Below are positions 18,151 to 25,945 of a DNA stretch of 64,000 nucleotides, in pieces. Location of the stretch: NCBI RefSeq assembly GCF_006716425.1, contig NZ_VFOZ01000001.1:1116001-1180000 (forward strand). Direction: 5' to 3'. The DNA is from Actinoallomurus bryophytorum (lineage in GTDB: Bacteria > Actinomycetota > Actinomycetes > Streptosporangiales > Streptosporangiaceae). Made by a program: the position numbers and the translations under genes. Positions within the stretch are counted from its first letter, which is position 1. Every line of letters starts with the position of its first letter. A model generated the notes under the pieces. It saw nothing but the letters and a program-made list of their open reading frames with translations. It was not told the DNA's origin and did no database searches.

Positions 18151-18360
18151 TCAGCGCGTGGTGAACAGGCGCCTGAGGCGGACGGCGGTCAGCTCGGCGT
18201 CCCGCCGGGCCCGGCGTGCGGCCCGGGCCTGGGCGAGGCCGCGCCGACGCACCGCGTCGCGCTCGGCCTCGCGTATTCGCTCCTGGGACAGTTCAATGCT
18301 CAGCAAGCTCATCTTCTGCTCTTTCTCGATGTGTTCGGGCTCGATGGGCGGTGGCGTCAT
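18151..18360 (-). CDS. Small basic protein downstream of whiB7
   Basis: A 69-residue protein starting at ATG 18360, which overlaps the whiB7 stop (ATGA), so it is translationally coupled. It starts with a Pro/Glu-rich stretch, then a predicted long amphipathic helix very rich in Arg, Ala and Glu (RERI-type repeats), ending RRLFTTR. An internal Met at 18312 (MSLLSIELSQE) could be an alternative start. No known domain. The high charge suggests nucleic-acid or ribosome contact, but that is only inferred from composition and from coupling to an antibiotic-response regulator. Confidence 0.55.
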   Translation of the reverse strand: MTPPPIEPEHIEKEQKMSLLSIELSQERIREAERDAVRRRGLAQARAARRARRDAELTAVRLRRLFTTR

Positions 18361-18635
18361 GCCGCCACCTCGGCGTTCTTGCGCGGACGTCCACGCGGGC
18401 GCTTCCGTGGGACGACGACGCCGCGGATGAAGAGCTCCCCACCCCAGACACCCCAGGGCTCGCGGCGCTCGAGAGCACCGGCGAGGCAGGCGCGCCGGAT
18501 CGGGCACTCGGCGCACAGCGCCTTGGCCAGTTCGACGTCCTGTGGCGACTCGGCGAAGAAGAGCTCAGGCTCGTTCCGACAGGGAAGATCAAGGTTCTCG
18601 CTGATCGCGGTGAGCGCGAGGCCCAAGGTCTCCAC
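18357..18635 (-). CDS. whiB7: WhiB7 redox-sensitive transcriptional activator
   Basis: A 92-residue WhiB protein from GTG 18635. Four Cys for the 4Fe-4S cluster are present: one in LDLPC and three in LCAECPIRRAC. The GVWGGE turn follows, and the C-terminus carries the AT-hook RKRPRGRPRK, which among WhiB proteins marks WhiB7, the activator of intrinsic antibiotic resistance that works with the primary sigma factor. I chose this start because it gives the 19-residue N-terminus to the first Cys seen in the mycobacterial protein; a TTG at 18683 would fall in the T-run of the upstream terminator. TTG 18626 is another option. Confidence 0.88.
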   Translation of the reverse strand: METLGLALTAISENLDLPCRNEPELFFAESPQDVELAKALCAECPIRRACLAGALERREPWGVWGGELFIRGVVVPRKRPRGRPRKNAEVAA

Positions 18636-18685
18636 CCCTTTCTTGATTCGATCTCGTTGGCTCGGTTGTGTGTGGCCAAACAAAA

Positions 18686-18719
18686 AGGCCGCGGTTCCCG
18701 GGTTCGGGATCCGCGGCCT
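18686..18719 (-). terminator. Intrinsic terminator in the whiB7 leader (attenuator)
   Basis: On the minus strand a 9-bp outer stem (AGGCCGCGG / CCGCGGCCT) extends by an inner TCCCG/CGGGA pairing and is followed by five T (18686-18682). This is a textbook rho-independent terminator, rare in such GC-rich DNA, and lies about 47 nt in front of the whiB7 start on the coding strand. It would stop transcription before the gene unless antiterminated. Confidence 0.85.
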
Positions 18720-18727
18720 GGAGGCCT

Positions 18728-18747
18728 GCCAGAGCTTTTACTCTGGC
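18728..18747 (-). promoter_or_regulatory. Leader hairpin spanning the uORF stop codon
   Basis: A perfect 7-bp stem GCCAGAG / CTCTGGC with a six-base loop. The TAA stop of the leader frame is inside the loop, so a ribosome stalled or terminating there would melt this hairpin. It is 8 nt upstream of the intrinsic terminator, a classic attenuator arrangement. Confidence 0.6.
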
Positions 18748-19052
18748 GGTCTCCAGGGGTGCGGACCCTTGGGCATACGGATGCCGGTGTCCTTGACCTG
18801 GTCATTGACCTGAACAGCCGCGGATTTGGCGAAGACATGCTGCTCCACGCGCTTCTCCACGCCGCTAGCTCGCTCGCGCCCGGCTTCGGGGGAGGCATAG
18901 CCGGCGGCGGTAAGCGGCACGAGGCCGCGCGAGGACAGCACAGTCGTACGCGGGCATGCGGCAGGCCACGTCAGCAACGCGCTGAAGTTCGTCACAGGAC
19001 TGCCACCGCCTCTCTCGTCCGAAGGCTCTTCTGCGATCAGAGAGCCCTTCAT
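18738..19052 (-). CDS. Putative leader peptide / uORF of whiB7
   Basis: A 104-codon frame from ATG 19052 ends in TAA inside the leader hairpin. The peptide has no domain; its last codons encode a Pro-rich PHPWRPPE. Codon use looks more coding-like in the last third (from about 18870) than at the start, so a shorter uORF beginning further in, for example at the ATG about 36 nt before the stop, is possible. whiB7 genes in mycobacteria and streptomycetes are known to have a uORF whose poor translation under ribosome-targeting drugs permits read-through. That this frame is the sensor is inferred from position. Confidence 0.4.
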   Translation of the reverse strand: MKGSLIAEEPSDERGGGSPVTNFSALLTWPAACPRTTVLSSRGLVPLTAAGYASPEAGRERASGVEKRVEQHVFAKSAAVQVNDQVKDTGIRMPKGPHPWRPPE

Positions 19053-19064
19053 GTGCTCGCGAGA

Positions 19065-19102
19065 AGCGTACGATCGCTTCCCGGATGCAGGCAACGTATT
19101 TT
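19065..19102 (-). promoter_or_regulatory. Probable whiB7 promoter with AT-rich WhiB7 site
   Basis: Minus strand: TTGCCT (-35, 19094-19089), 18 nt, TACGCT (-10, 19070-19065). An A/T patch, AAAATA (19102-19097), lies two bases upstream of the -35, where WhiB7 AT-hooks are known to bind in autoregulated promoters. Transcription would start near 19058, giving a leader of about 420 nt. Confidence 0.5.
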
Positions 19103-19116
19103 CCACCTGCGATTTC

Positions 19117-19917
19117 TTATTTTTCGAAGCGTTGCCTTGAGGCCTCGTACAGGAGCACCGTCGCGGCGGCCGCGGCGTTGAGCGAAGAGGCCGCCCCGCC
19201 GATGGGGATGCGCACCACCTCGTCGCAGGCAGCGAGCCATGCGGCGCTCATCCCCCGCGTCTCGTTGCCGATCACGATCAGTGCCGGGTCGCGCAGATCA
19301 CAGCGGTGTACGTCCCGATTTCCGGTCTCGTCGGTGCCGATGATCTGGATGTCCGCACCACGGGCCCATTCGGCGACCGTCCCCGGCGAGGGCGCACGCA
19401 CGACGGGGACGGCGAACAGCGACCCCGTGCTGGCGCGTACGGCCTTGGGGTCATAGACGTCGGCCGCGTGCCCGGTCACGATGACGCCGGCGGCGCCGAA
19501 CGCGTCGGCGGAGCGCACGACGGTCCCGATGTTGCCGGGATCGCTGGGCCGGTCGAAGACGATCACGGGCCCGCCGGGCGTGATGCGGTCCAGGTCGTCC
19601 GGCGGGAGGGCGGCCACCGCCACCAGCTCGGCCTCGTCCTTGGCGGCGAGCTCGGCCAGCAGGTCCGGAGCCATCTCGACGCGCTCCGCGCGCGTGTCGC
19701 GCAGCATGTCCTCGGCCCACGACGACAGCCGGCGCCCGGAGGCGTACAGGAGACTGCGGATGGGCCAGCCACGCTCGGCGGCGATGGTGATCGGCCGTAC
19801 GCCGTGCACGAGGAACTCCCCGGCCCGGCCACGCTTCGTACGGTTGGTGAGGAGCGCCTCCCACTGCTGGAAGCGCGCGTTGCGCGTCGTGACCCGCAAC
19901 GCCCCGGTGGCGCTCAC
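19117..19917 (-). CDS. TrmH/SpoU-family RNA ribose 2'-O-methyltransferase
   Basis: A 266-residue protein with the three SPOUT motifs: FDRPSDPGNIGTVVRSADAFG (motif 1), IGNETRGM (motif 2) and VRIPIGGAASSLNAAAAATV (motif 3), which build the knotted S-adenosylmethionine site. An N-terminal substrate-binding stretch of about 100 residues contains VHGVRPI. Likely targets are tRNA or 23S rRNA; tsr-type resistance methylases are relatives. It ends about 25 nt upstream of the proposed whiB7 promoter on the same strand, so read-through into whiB7 is possible. Confidence 0.85.
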   Translation of the reverse strand: MSATGALRVTTRNARFQQWEALLTNRTKRGRAGEFLVHGVRPITIAAERGWPIRSLLYASGRRLSSWAEDMLRDTRAERVEMAPDLLAELAAKDEAELVAVAALPPDDLDRITPGGPVIVFDRPSDPGNIGTVVRSADAFGAAGVIVTGHAADVYDPKAVRASTGSLFAVPVVRAPSPGTVAEWARGADIQIIGTDETGNRDVHRCDLRDPALIVIGNETRGMSAAWLAACDEVVRIPIGGAASSLNAAAAATVLLYEASRQRFEK

Positions 19918-20128
19918 GCGGCGCGCTCGGCCGGAGCCCCGGTGCGAACCCGCAGGAGCCCGCAGCCCTGCCGGCTGGTCGGCAGCTGCCCGGGAAGTCT
20001 CACGATCGGCACCCTACAGGCGCCGCCGCGGGAGGGATCCGCGCCGAGGCCCAGGCGGTACAGGCACGGTTGTAACGCTCCCTGAGGTCCGGACATCTGC
20101 TGAGATAAATCCAGAGAAGGGAAACGGC

Positions 20129-20686
20129 GTGGATGATCCGCCGGATGGACCTCGACGGCACTTCGAGAAGATCTACGAGACGCATTACACCGCGATCGCC
20201 CAGTACGCACTGCGTCGTACCGAGTCCTCGGACGATGCCGTCGACGTGGTCAGCGAGACGTTCCTCACGGCATGGCGCCGGCTGCACGACGTGCCGGCAG
20301 GTGACGAGACGCGCCTGTGGCTGTACGGCGTGGCACGCCGTGTCCTCGCCAACCTTCACCGGGGCGCGGCCCGGCGTGAGCTGCTGACGGCGCGCCTGCG
20401 GATGTCATTCGCCGAGTCCTTCGCGGACCGGCCGCGTGAGTGCGACGAGGTGCGTGCCGCCTTCGCCGGACTCTCGGCAGGTGATCGCGAACTGCTCTCC
20501 CTGACCGGCTGGGAGGGACTGTCTCCCACCGAGATCGCGACGGTGCTGGGGTGCTCGCGCGGCACCGTACGGGTGCGGTTGCACCGGGCCCGCAGGCGTC
20601 TCGCCCGGGAGCTGGCGGTGGCGGGCGCGGACCTGGAGCGCTACGGCACCCGGGCGATGGAGCTGGCAGAAGGAGTGAACCGATGA
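20129..20686 (+). CDS. ECF-type RNA polymerase sigma factor
   Basis: A 185-residue sigma-70 family protein with region 2 (FEKIYETHYTAIAQYALRR, then DVVSETFLTAWRR) and region 4 (LSPTEIATVLGCSRGTVRVR helix-turn-helix). It lacks regions 1 and 3, as in ECF factors. I start at GTG 20129, with AGAAGGGA 7 nt upstream; the frame is open far upstream but overlaps the TrmH gene antisense. It shares an ATGA overlap with a membrane protein gene that is its likely partner or anti-sigma factor. Confidence 0.85.
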   Translation: MDDPPDGPRRHFEKIYETHYTAIAQYALRRTESSDDAVDVVSETFLTAWRRLHDVPAGDETRLWLYGVARRVLANLHRGAARRELLTARLRMSFAESFADRPRECDEVRAAFAGLSAGDRELLSLTGWEGLSPTEIATVLGCSRGTVRVRLHRARRRLARELAVAGADLERYGTRAMELAEGVNR

Positions 20687-21561
20687 ACGTCGACCGGATC
20701 GTGCGACACCTCGACCCGATGAACACCGCACCTCGGCTGGACGAGGACGCGCGGGAGCTGTGCGCCGAGATCACGGCCGTGCCACGGAACACCGGGCGGC
20801 CCCGTGTGCCGGCGCCGCGCCGGTGGCGGGTCGGCGTGCCGCTCGTCGCCGCCGTCGCCGCTGTGGTCCTGGCGCTGACCTGGCTGCTGCCGGGGGCGTT
20901 CGGCCTGGGCCCGCGCCCGGCCTCGGCGGCCCTGGACATCAAGCGGCAGGGTGGCTACTACGTCGTCACGGTGAAGGACCTGTTCGCCGACCCGGCGCGC
21001 TACCAGGCCCAGCTGCGGGGACGCGGCCTCAACATCTCGCTCAAGCTCGTGCCCACGACGCCGGACGCCGAGGGCCGGCCGTTCGTGCTGGATCCGAAGG
21101 AGAACGGCCTGACCGAGGCGGATGTTCGCCTCAGGAAGGACCTGATCACGACCATCGCCCACCCCGCCAAGTGTGAGGTGCCTGGGGGCTGCGCGATCGG
21201 GTTGAAGATCCCGGTCGGATACACCGGCAGTGCGGTCATCTACCTCGGGCGCGAGGCCCGGCCGGGTGAGAGCTACCAGGACCCTCCGGACCTCAATGCT
21301 CCCGGCGGACCGCTGCACTGCGTGCACTACCTGAAGAGGACCGTCGACGAGGTACGCACGCTGCTGAGGCGGCACGGCGTGCCGACGGTGACGTTCACGG
21401 ACGGCCATGGAACGCCGGGCTCGGTCCCGGGCTCCTGGTACGTCCACGACGGTGTCCTGAGCGGACCGGGCCGTGCCCTCCTCCTGGTCGCCCCCACGCT
21501 GAAGCGCCCCGACGCGCCGGGGCCCGTCCTGACGGGCGACCTGTGGTGGCACGGCTGCTGA
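20683..21561 (+). CDS. Membrane-anchored protein paired with the ECF sigma factor
   Basis: A 292-residue protein with a short cytoplasmic N-terminus (1-50), one transmembrane segment at about 51-69 and a large extracytoplasmic domain. The start overlaps the sigma-factor stop by 4 nt. Position and topology are those of an anti-sigma factor, but no zinc-binding HxxxCxxC motif is visible in the N-terminus, so the family is unassigned. The outer domain has three Cys (PAKCEVPGGC and LHCVHY), perhaps a disulfide. Similar sigma-linked CU044_5270-type proteins occur in actinomycetes. Confidence 0.7.
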   Translation: MNVDRIVRHLDPMNTAPRLDEDARELCAEITAVPRNTGRPRVPAPRRWRVGVPLVAAVAAVVLALTWLLPGAFGLGPRPASAALDIKRQGGYYVVTVKDLFADPARYQAQLRGRGLNISLKLVPTTPDAEGRPFVLDPKENGLTEADVRLRKDLITTIAHPAKCEVPGGCAIGLKIPVGYTGSAVIYLGREARPGESYQDPPDLNAPGGPLHCVHYLKRTVDEVRTLLRRHGVPTVTFTDGHGTPGSVPGSWYVHDGVLSGPGRALLLVAPTLKRPDAPGPVLTGDLWWHGC

Positions 21562-21597
21562 GCCCCGGGCCCGGCCCTCGGGCAGCGTGACGGGTAT

Positions 21598-21626
21598 GGC
21601 GGGCGTGGCCGATGGCCACGCCCGCC
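21598..21626. terminator. Bidirectional terminator hairpin
   Basis: A perfect 13-bp inverted repeat, GGCGGGCGTGGCC / GGCCACGCCCGCC, with a GAT loop. It lies between the convergent ends of the sigma-partner gene (21561) and the alpha/beta hydrolase (21690). It should serve both strands. Confidence 0.75.
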
Positions 21627-21689
21627 CTGACGCGCCGGATCTGGGGGCCGCGGGCCCGGATCCCGCGCTGTACGAGGCTGTTCGCCCGC

Positions 21690-22403
21690 TCAGCCGTGCA
21701 GAATCGCCTCGGCGATCGCGTCGGGGTGGGTCAACAGGGCTTCGTGGGTCCCGGGGACCATCACGGGCTCGAGCCCGAGCCGGGCGGCGTACTCGAGTCC
21801 GGGCCGGGGCAGCGCGCGGTCGTCCGCACTGAGGATGTACTGAGCGCGAATGCCGAGCGTGGTCACGTCCGGGACGTCGAGCGCGTCCAGGAAGTAGCCA
21901 CGAGGCTGGGATGTCAGCAGTTCCGCCAGCAAACGTTGCGCGTCCTCCGCGACACCCTGCATGAGCAGCCGCTGGACGACCTCTGGGGTGAGCGAGACGC
22001 GGTCCGGCGAAGCCGCCATCAGCTCCGGCAGGAAGCCGGGAGCCCCCGCCGGCAGATCCTCCACCAGCGACCTGCCACGTACGGGAACGAGCGCGCTGTA
22101 GTAGACGACCTTGGAGACCCTGTCCGCCAGACGGTGAGCGGCTCCGGTGATCGGGTAGCCGCCCCAGCTGTGCCCGACCAAGGTCACCTGACCGGAGCTC
22201 AGCCGTTCCGTCTCGGCGACCACGTGGTCCACCGCGTCCTGAAGCCCCAGCCCCGTGGCGTCATCACCATCGTCCAGGCCGGGCAGCGTGAGGCAGATCG
22301 CACGATGCCCGGCCGCGCGCAGCCGCTCGGCCACCGGCCGCCACGCCCACCCGCCATGCCAGGCTCCCGGTATCAGCACGTAGGTCGGCGAGTCCCGGTC
22401 CAT
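21690..22403 (-). CDS. Alpha/beta-fold hydrolase (esterase-like)
   Basis: A 237-residue alpha/beta hydrolase. The N-terminal VLIPGAWHGGWAW provides the oxyanion hole, the nucleophile is Ser79 in GHSWGG, and an Asp in ILSADDRAL and His in GTHEALL complete the triad. It resembles the plant-type methylesterase/hydroxynitrile-lyase-like group often called EstC. The ATG at 22403 gives the usual length. No ribosome site is seen and a TATGGT sequence lies about 10 nt upstream, so the message may be leaderless. Substrate unknown. Confidence 0.82.
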   Translation of the reverse strand: MDRDSPTYVLIPGAWHGGWAWRPVAERLRAAGHRAICLTLPGLDDGDDATGLGLQDAVDHVVAETERLSSGQVTLVGHSWGGYPITGAAHRLADRVSKVVYYSALVPVRGRSLVEDLPAGAPGFLPELMAASPDRVSLTPEVVQRLLMQGVAEDAQRLLAELLTSQPRGYFLDALDVPDVTTLGIRAQYILSADDRALPRPGLEYAARLGLEPVMVPGTHEALLTHPDAIAEAILHG

Positions 22404-22442
22404 GGTTGAACCATAGTGCCCCTGACCTGCCCATCTTCGCAT

Positions 22443-22470
22443 CGGCCCGGAGATCCCGAAGATCGGGCCG
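22443..22470. terminator. Possible terminator hairpin
   Basis: CGGCCCG and CGGGCCG arms 14 bases apart between the tesB stop (22482) and the hydrolase start (22403). It could end the tesB transcript on the minus strand. There is no T-run, so this is tentative. Confidence 0.35.
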
Positions 22471-22481
22471 GCCGTGGCGGG

Positions 22482-23342
22482 TCAGGCCCCCGTCGTCCTG
22501 ATCAGGCCCTCCTGGACGACCGAGACGACGAGCTCGCCCTCCCGGGTGAACACCTCGCCACGGGCCAGCCCTCGGGCGCCCGAGGCGTTGGGGGTGTCCT
22601 GCGCGTACAGCAGCCACTGGTCGGCGCGGAACGGGCGGTGGAACCACATGGCGTGGTCCAGGCTGGCGCCCATGGTCTTCTTGTCGCCCCAGGCCAGGCC
22701 GTGGTTGAGCAGGACCGTGTCGAGCAGCGTCATGTCCGAGGCGTACGTCATCAGGCAGACGTGCAGCAGGGGGTCGTCCGGGAGCTCGCCGTCGACGCGC
22801 AGCCAGACCTTCGACTCCGGGCCGGTCAGCGACGGGTCGCGGGCGGCCTCCCAGGTGAGCGGGGTGACGTGCCGCAGGTCGACCGGGCGCCTGCGGTGGA
22901 AGTCGTCCGCCATCGGGCCGAACAGCTTTTCCAGCCGCTCGCGGAACGTCGGCAGGCTTTCCGGGTCCGGCACCTCGGGCATCGGCGCCTGGTGGGACGG
23001 GCCGTCCTCCAGGACCTGGAACGACGCCGACAGCGTGAAGATCACTTTGCCGTGCTGTACGGCGGATACGCGGCGCGTCGTGAACGACCGGCCGTCGCGT
23101 ACGCGGTCGACGGTGTAGACCAGCGGCACGCTCGGGTCGCCGGGGCGGATGAAGTAGGCGTGCAGCGAGTGGACGTGGCGGTCCTGCGGCACCGTGCGGC
23201 CGGCGGCGACCAGCGCCTGCCCTGCCACCTGGCCGCCGAACACGCGCTGCTGGCGTTCTTCGGGGCTGCGCCCGCGGAAGATGTTCATTTCGATCTGCTC
23301 AAGATCGAGCAGATCGAGCAGCTCCTTCAGTGCGCCGTTCAT
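22482..23342 (-). CDS. tesB: Acyl-CoA thioesterase II
   Basis: A 286-residue double hot-dog protein of the TesB family. It has FGGQVAGQAL, HSLHAYFIRPGD and SFTTRRV in the first domain and ASDMTLLDTVLLNHG and LDHAMWFHRPF in the second. The Asp/Thr/Gln active-site triad of TesB is expected in ASDMT and the C-terminal FTREG-LVVSVVQEG segment. It hydrolyses acyl-CoA to free acid and CoA in the cytosol. I prefer ATG 23342 (AGGGAA upstream) to a TTG seven codons earlier. It is encoded 34 nt downstream of uvrD2 on the same strand, so the genes may be cotranscribed. Confidence 0.87.
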   Translation of the reverse strand: MNGALKELLDLLDLEQIEMNIFRGRSPEERQQRVFGGQVAGQALVAAGRTVPQDRHVHSLHAYFIRPGDPSVPLVYTVDRVRDGRSFTTRRVSAVQHGKVIFTLSASFQVLEDGPSHQAPMPEVPDPESLPTFRERLEKLFGPMADDFHRRRPVDLRHVTPLTWEAARDPSLTGPESKVWLRVDGELPDDPLLHVCLMTYASDMTLLDTVLLNHGLAWGDKKTMGASLDHAMWFHRPFRADQWLLYAQDTPNASGARGLARGEVFTREGELVVSVVQEGLIRTTGA

Positions 23343-23375
23343 TTCGTGGTGTTCCCTACTCAATTGACCGGATCA

Positions 23376-25460
23376 TCAGTCAACCAGGTCGGCGGAGGTC
23401 ATCTCGCCCCGGCACAGCGCGAGGACATCGGAGCCGTAGCGGTCGAGCTTGACCGCGCCGACGCCGGGGATCGCGGCCAGCTCCGACTCCGACGCGGGGG
23501 CGCGCTCGGCGATCGCCTGAAGGGTCGCGTCGGTGAACACGACGTACGACGGGACCTTCAGCTTCTTGGAGGTGTTCACCCGCCAGTCCTTCATGCGGGT
23601 CAGCAGCTCCTCGTCGTAGTCGGCGGGACAGCTCTCACAGCGGCCGAGCTTGCGCTCGATCGCCGCGGTCAGCGGGCGGCCGCAGACCCGGCACGGCTGC
23701 GGGCCCTGCGCGGCCGCCCGGCGCCGGGACCGGTCGACACGCGGAGGCCCGGCACTCTGGGGCGCCAGGCCGTCGAGGAACCGGGACCGCCGGCGGCCCT
23801 TGCGCCCGCCCGGAGAGCGGGCGAGCGCCCACGAGAGCGTCAGGAACTCCCGCGCCCGCGTCACCCCGACATAGAGCAGCCGGCGCTCCTCCTCGATCTG
23901 CTCGGGGTTCTTCTCCGCGTAGATGATCGGCAGCGTGCCCTCGACCAGGCCCGCCAGGAAGACCGCGTCCCACTCCAGCCCCTTGGCGGTGTGCAGCGTG
24001 GCGAGGGTCACGCCTTCGAGCGTCGGCGCGTGCTGCGCGCCGGCCCGTTCTTCCAGCTCCGCCACGAACTCCCGCAGGCCCGCCGACGGCCGGTCGGCGG
24101 CCACGTCCTCGGCGAGCTGGGCCAGCGCCGCCAGGGACTCCCAGCGCTCGCGTGCCGCGCCCCTGCCCTCGGGCGGCTTGTCCGTGAGACCGGCGCTGGC
24201 CAGGACGTCGCGTACGGCGCGTACGAGCGGCTCGTCGCCCGCCGAGCGCGCGGCGCCGCGGAGCAGCACCACGGACTGGCGCACCTCGGCGCGTTCGAAG
24301 AACCGCTCGGCGCCCTTGACGACATAGGGCACGCCCTGGTCGGCGAAGGCCTGTTCGTACGGCTCGGACTGGGCGTTGATGCGGAACAGCACGGCGATCT
24401 CGCGTGCGGGTACGCCCTCGTCGAGCAGCTCGCGGATGCGCTTGGCCACGGCATCGGCCTCGGCCACCTCGTCGTCGTACTCGTGGAAGGCCGGCGCCGG
24501 GCCCGCGGGGCGCTGGGCGACCAGCTCCAGGCGGTGCCGGCGCGCCTCGCCGCGAGCCTGGGCCAGCACGCCGTTCGCGAGCCCCACGACCTGCGGCGTC
24601 GAACGGTAGTCGCGGACGAGCTCGACGACCTTCGCCCCGGGGTGCTCGATCGTGAAGTTGAGCAGGTACGAGGGGCTGGCGCCGGTGAAGGAGTAGATCG
24701 TCTGGTTCGGGTCGCCGACGACGCACAGGTCCTTGCGCTCGCCGAGCCACGTGTCGAGCAGGAGCTTCTGCAGCGGGTTGACGTCCTGGTATTCGTCTAC
24801 CACGAAGTGGCGGTACTGGTCGCGGAACTGGTTCGCGACCTCCTGGTGCTCGGTGAAGATCGCGGCGGTCAGCTCCAGCATGCCCTCGAAGTCGACCAGG
24901 TTGCGGTCGCGGCGGAGCTGTTCGTACGCGTCGTAGAGGCGGGCCATGTCGGCCGCGTCGGCCGGCGGGGTACGTGCGGCCTTGGCCGCGGCCGCGACGT
25001 ATTCGCCGGGGCGGGTCTGGGTGACCTTCGCCCACTCCACCTCGGCCGCGGCGTCGCGCAGCTCGGTGCGGCCGAAGGACAGGCGGCACGCGCGCGCCGC
25101 CTCGGCGACCAGGCCGAGCTTGGACTCGACCAGCCGGGGAGGCTCACCCCCGATGACCTTCGGCCAGAAGTAGTGCAGCTGTTTGAAGGCGGCGGCGTGG
25201 AACGTCTTCGCCTGCACCCCTGGGGCGCCGAGCTGCCGCAGCCGCCCGCGCAGCTCACCCGCGGCGCGCGTGGTGAACGTCACCGCCAGCACGCGCTGCG
25301 GCGAGACCACACCGGTGAGCACGGAGTACGCGATCCGGTGGGTGATCGCACGGGTCTTGCCCGTGCCCGCGCCGGCCAGCACGCACACCGGCCCGCGTAT
25401 GGCCTCGGCGACCTCACGCTGCTCCGGGTCAAGTCCGGCAAGGACCTCATCCGCATCCAT
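23376..25460 (-). CDS. uvrD2: ATP-dependent DNA helicase UvrD2
   Basis: A 694-residue superfamily 1A helicase. Walker A AGAGTGKT at about 30-37, Walker B VVDEYQDVN, motif III GDPNQTIYSF, motif V ATLHTAKGLEWD and motif VI RLLYVGVTRA are all present. After the motor comes a four-Cys segment (CRVC and CESC) and a C-terminal HRDC-like domain (IPGVGAVKLDRYG), the domain set that distinguishes actinobacterial UvrD2 from UvrD1. It unwinds DNA in repair and replication. It is divergent from the mycoredoxin gene, as in mycobacteria. Confidence 0.92.
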   Translation of the reverse strand: MDADEVLAGLDPEQREVAEAIRGPVCVLAGAGTGKTRAITHRIAYSVLTGVVSPQRVLAVTFTTRAAGELRGRLRQLGAPGVQAKTFHAAAFKQLHYFWPKVIGGEPPRLVESKLGLVAEAARACRLSFGRTELRDAAAEVEWAKVTQTRPGEYVAAAAKAARTPPADAADMARLYDAYEQLRRDRNLVDFEGMLELTAAIFTEHQEVANQFRDQYRHFVVDEYQDVNPLQKLLLDTWLGERKDLCVVGDPNQTIYSFTGASPSYLLNFTIEHPGAKVVELVRDYRSTPQVVGLANGVLAQARGEARRHRLELVAQRPAGPAPAFHEYDDEVAEADAVAKRIRELLDEGVPAREIAVLFRINAQSEPYEQAFADQGVPYVVKGAERFFERAEVRQSVVLLRGAARSAGDEPLVRAVRDVLASAGLTDKPPEGRGAARERWESLAALAQLAEDVAADRPSAGLREFVAELEERAGAQHAPTLEGVTLATLHTAKGLEWDAVFLAGLVEGTLPIIYAEKNPEQIEEERRLLYVGVTRAREFLTLSWALARSPGGRKGRRRSRFLDGLAPQSAGPPRVDRSRRRAAAQGPQPCRVCGRPLTAAIERKLGRCESCPADYDEELLTRMKDWRVNTSKKLKVPSYVVFTDATLQAIAERAPASESELAAIPGVGAVKLDRYGSDVLALCRGEMTSADLVD

Positions 25461-25613
25461 CGCCCCTCCTTCCTCGGATCGCTCATCCTCTCAGGCCCAT
25501 CGGACGCTCGCGCCCCTTCCCTCACGTGTCGCGACACGGGGAATGAGGTGGCCTGACCCGGTGTTGAGAGAATGTTCGCGACTGAGGGTTGACCGACGAT
25601 GCCGGGGAGAGTC

Positions 25614-25880
25614 ATGACCACGCCCACGACGGGTGAGCTCACGATGTACACCACGACCTGGTGTGGCTTCTGCAGGCGGCTGAAGACGCAGCTGTCGCGC
25701 GATGGGATCGAGATGGTCGAGGTCGACATCGAGCGCGACCCGGCGGCCGCCGCGTTCGTCGAGAGTGTCAACGGCGGCAACCAGACCGTCCCGGTCGTCG
25801 TGTTCCCCGATGGCACCGCCGTGACCAACCCCACCGCCAAGGACGTGAAGGCGCGCCTCGCGGCGATCGTGACGACCTGA
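25614..25880 (+). CDS. mrx1: Mycoredoxin (glutaredoxin-like)
   Basis: An 88-residue thioredoxin-fold protein with the active-site WCGFC (Cys17, Cys20), TVPVVVFPDG as the cis-Pro loop and a short C-terminal helix. Mycoredoxins use mycothiol to reduce mixed disulfides in actinobacteria. I start at ATG 25614, preceded by GGGGAGAG, not at the ATG five codons earlier. Divergent neighbour uvrD2 matches the mycobacterial arrangement and supports the identity. Confidence 0.88.
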   Translation: MTTPTTGELTMYTTTWCGFCRRLKTQLSRDGIEMVEVDIERDPAAAAFVESVNGGNQTVPVVVFPDGTAVTNPTAKDVKARLAAIVTT

Positions 25881-25945
25881 CGCTGTCGGCCTGACCTGGG
25901 CGATCACTGGCCGGATGCAGTTTCGGGCCAGCGGTAATGTGTGTT

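Noticed and set aside
22416-25556. A 1046-codon open frame on the + strand
   Set aside because: It is antisense to tesB and uvrD2, both with full motif sets. High GC suppresses stops in the opposite frame. The translation is Arg/Gly/Val-rich without any domain.
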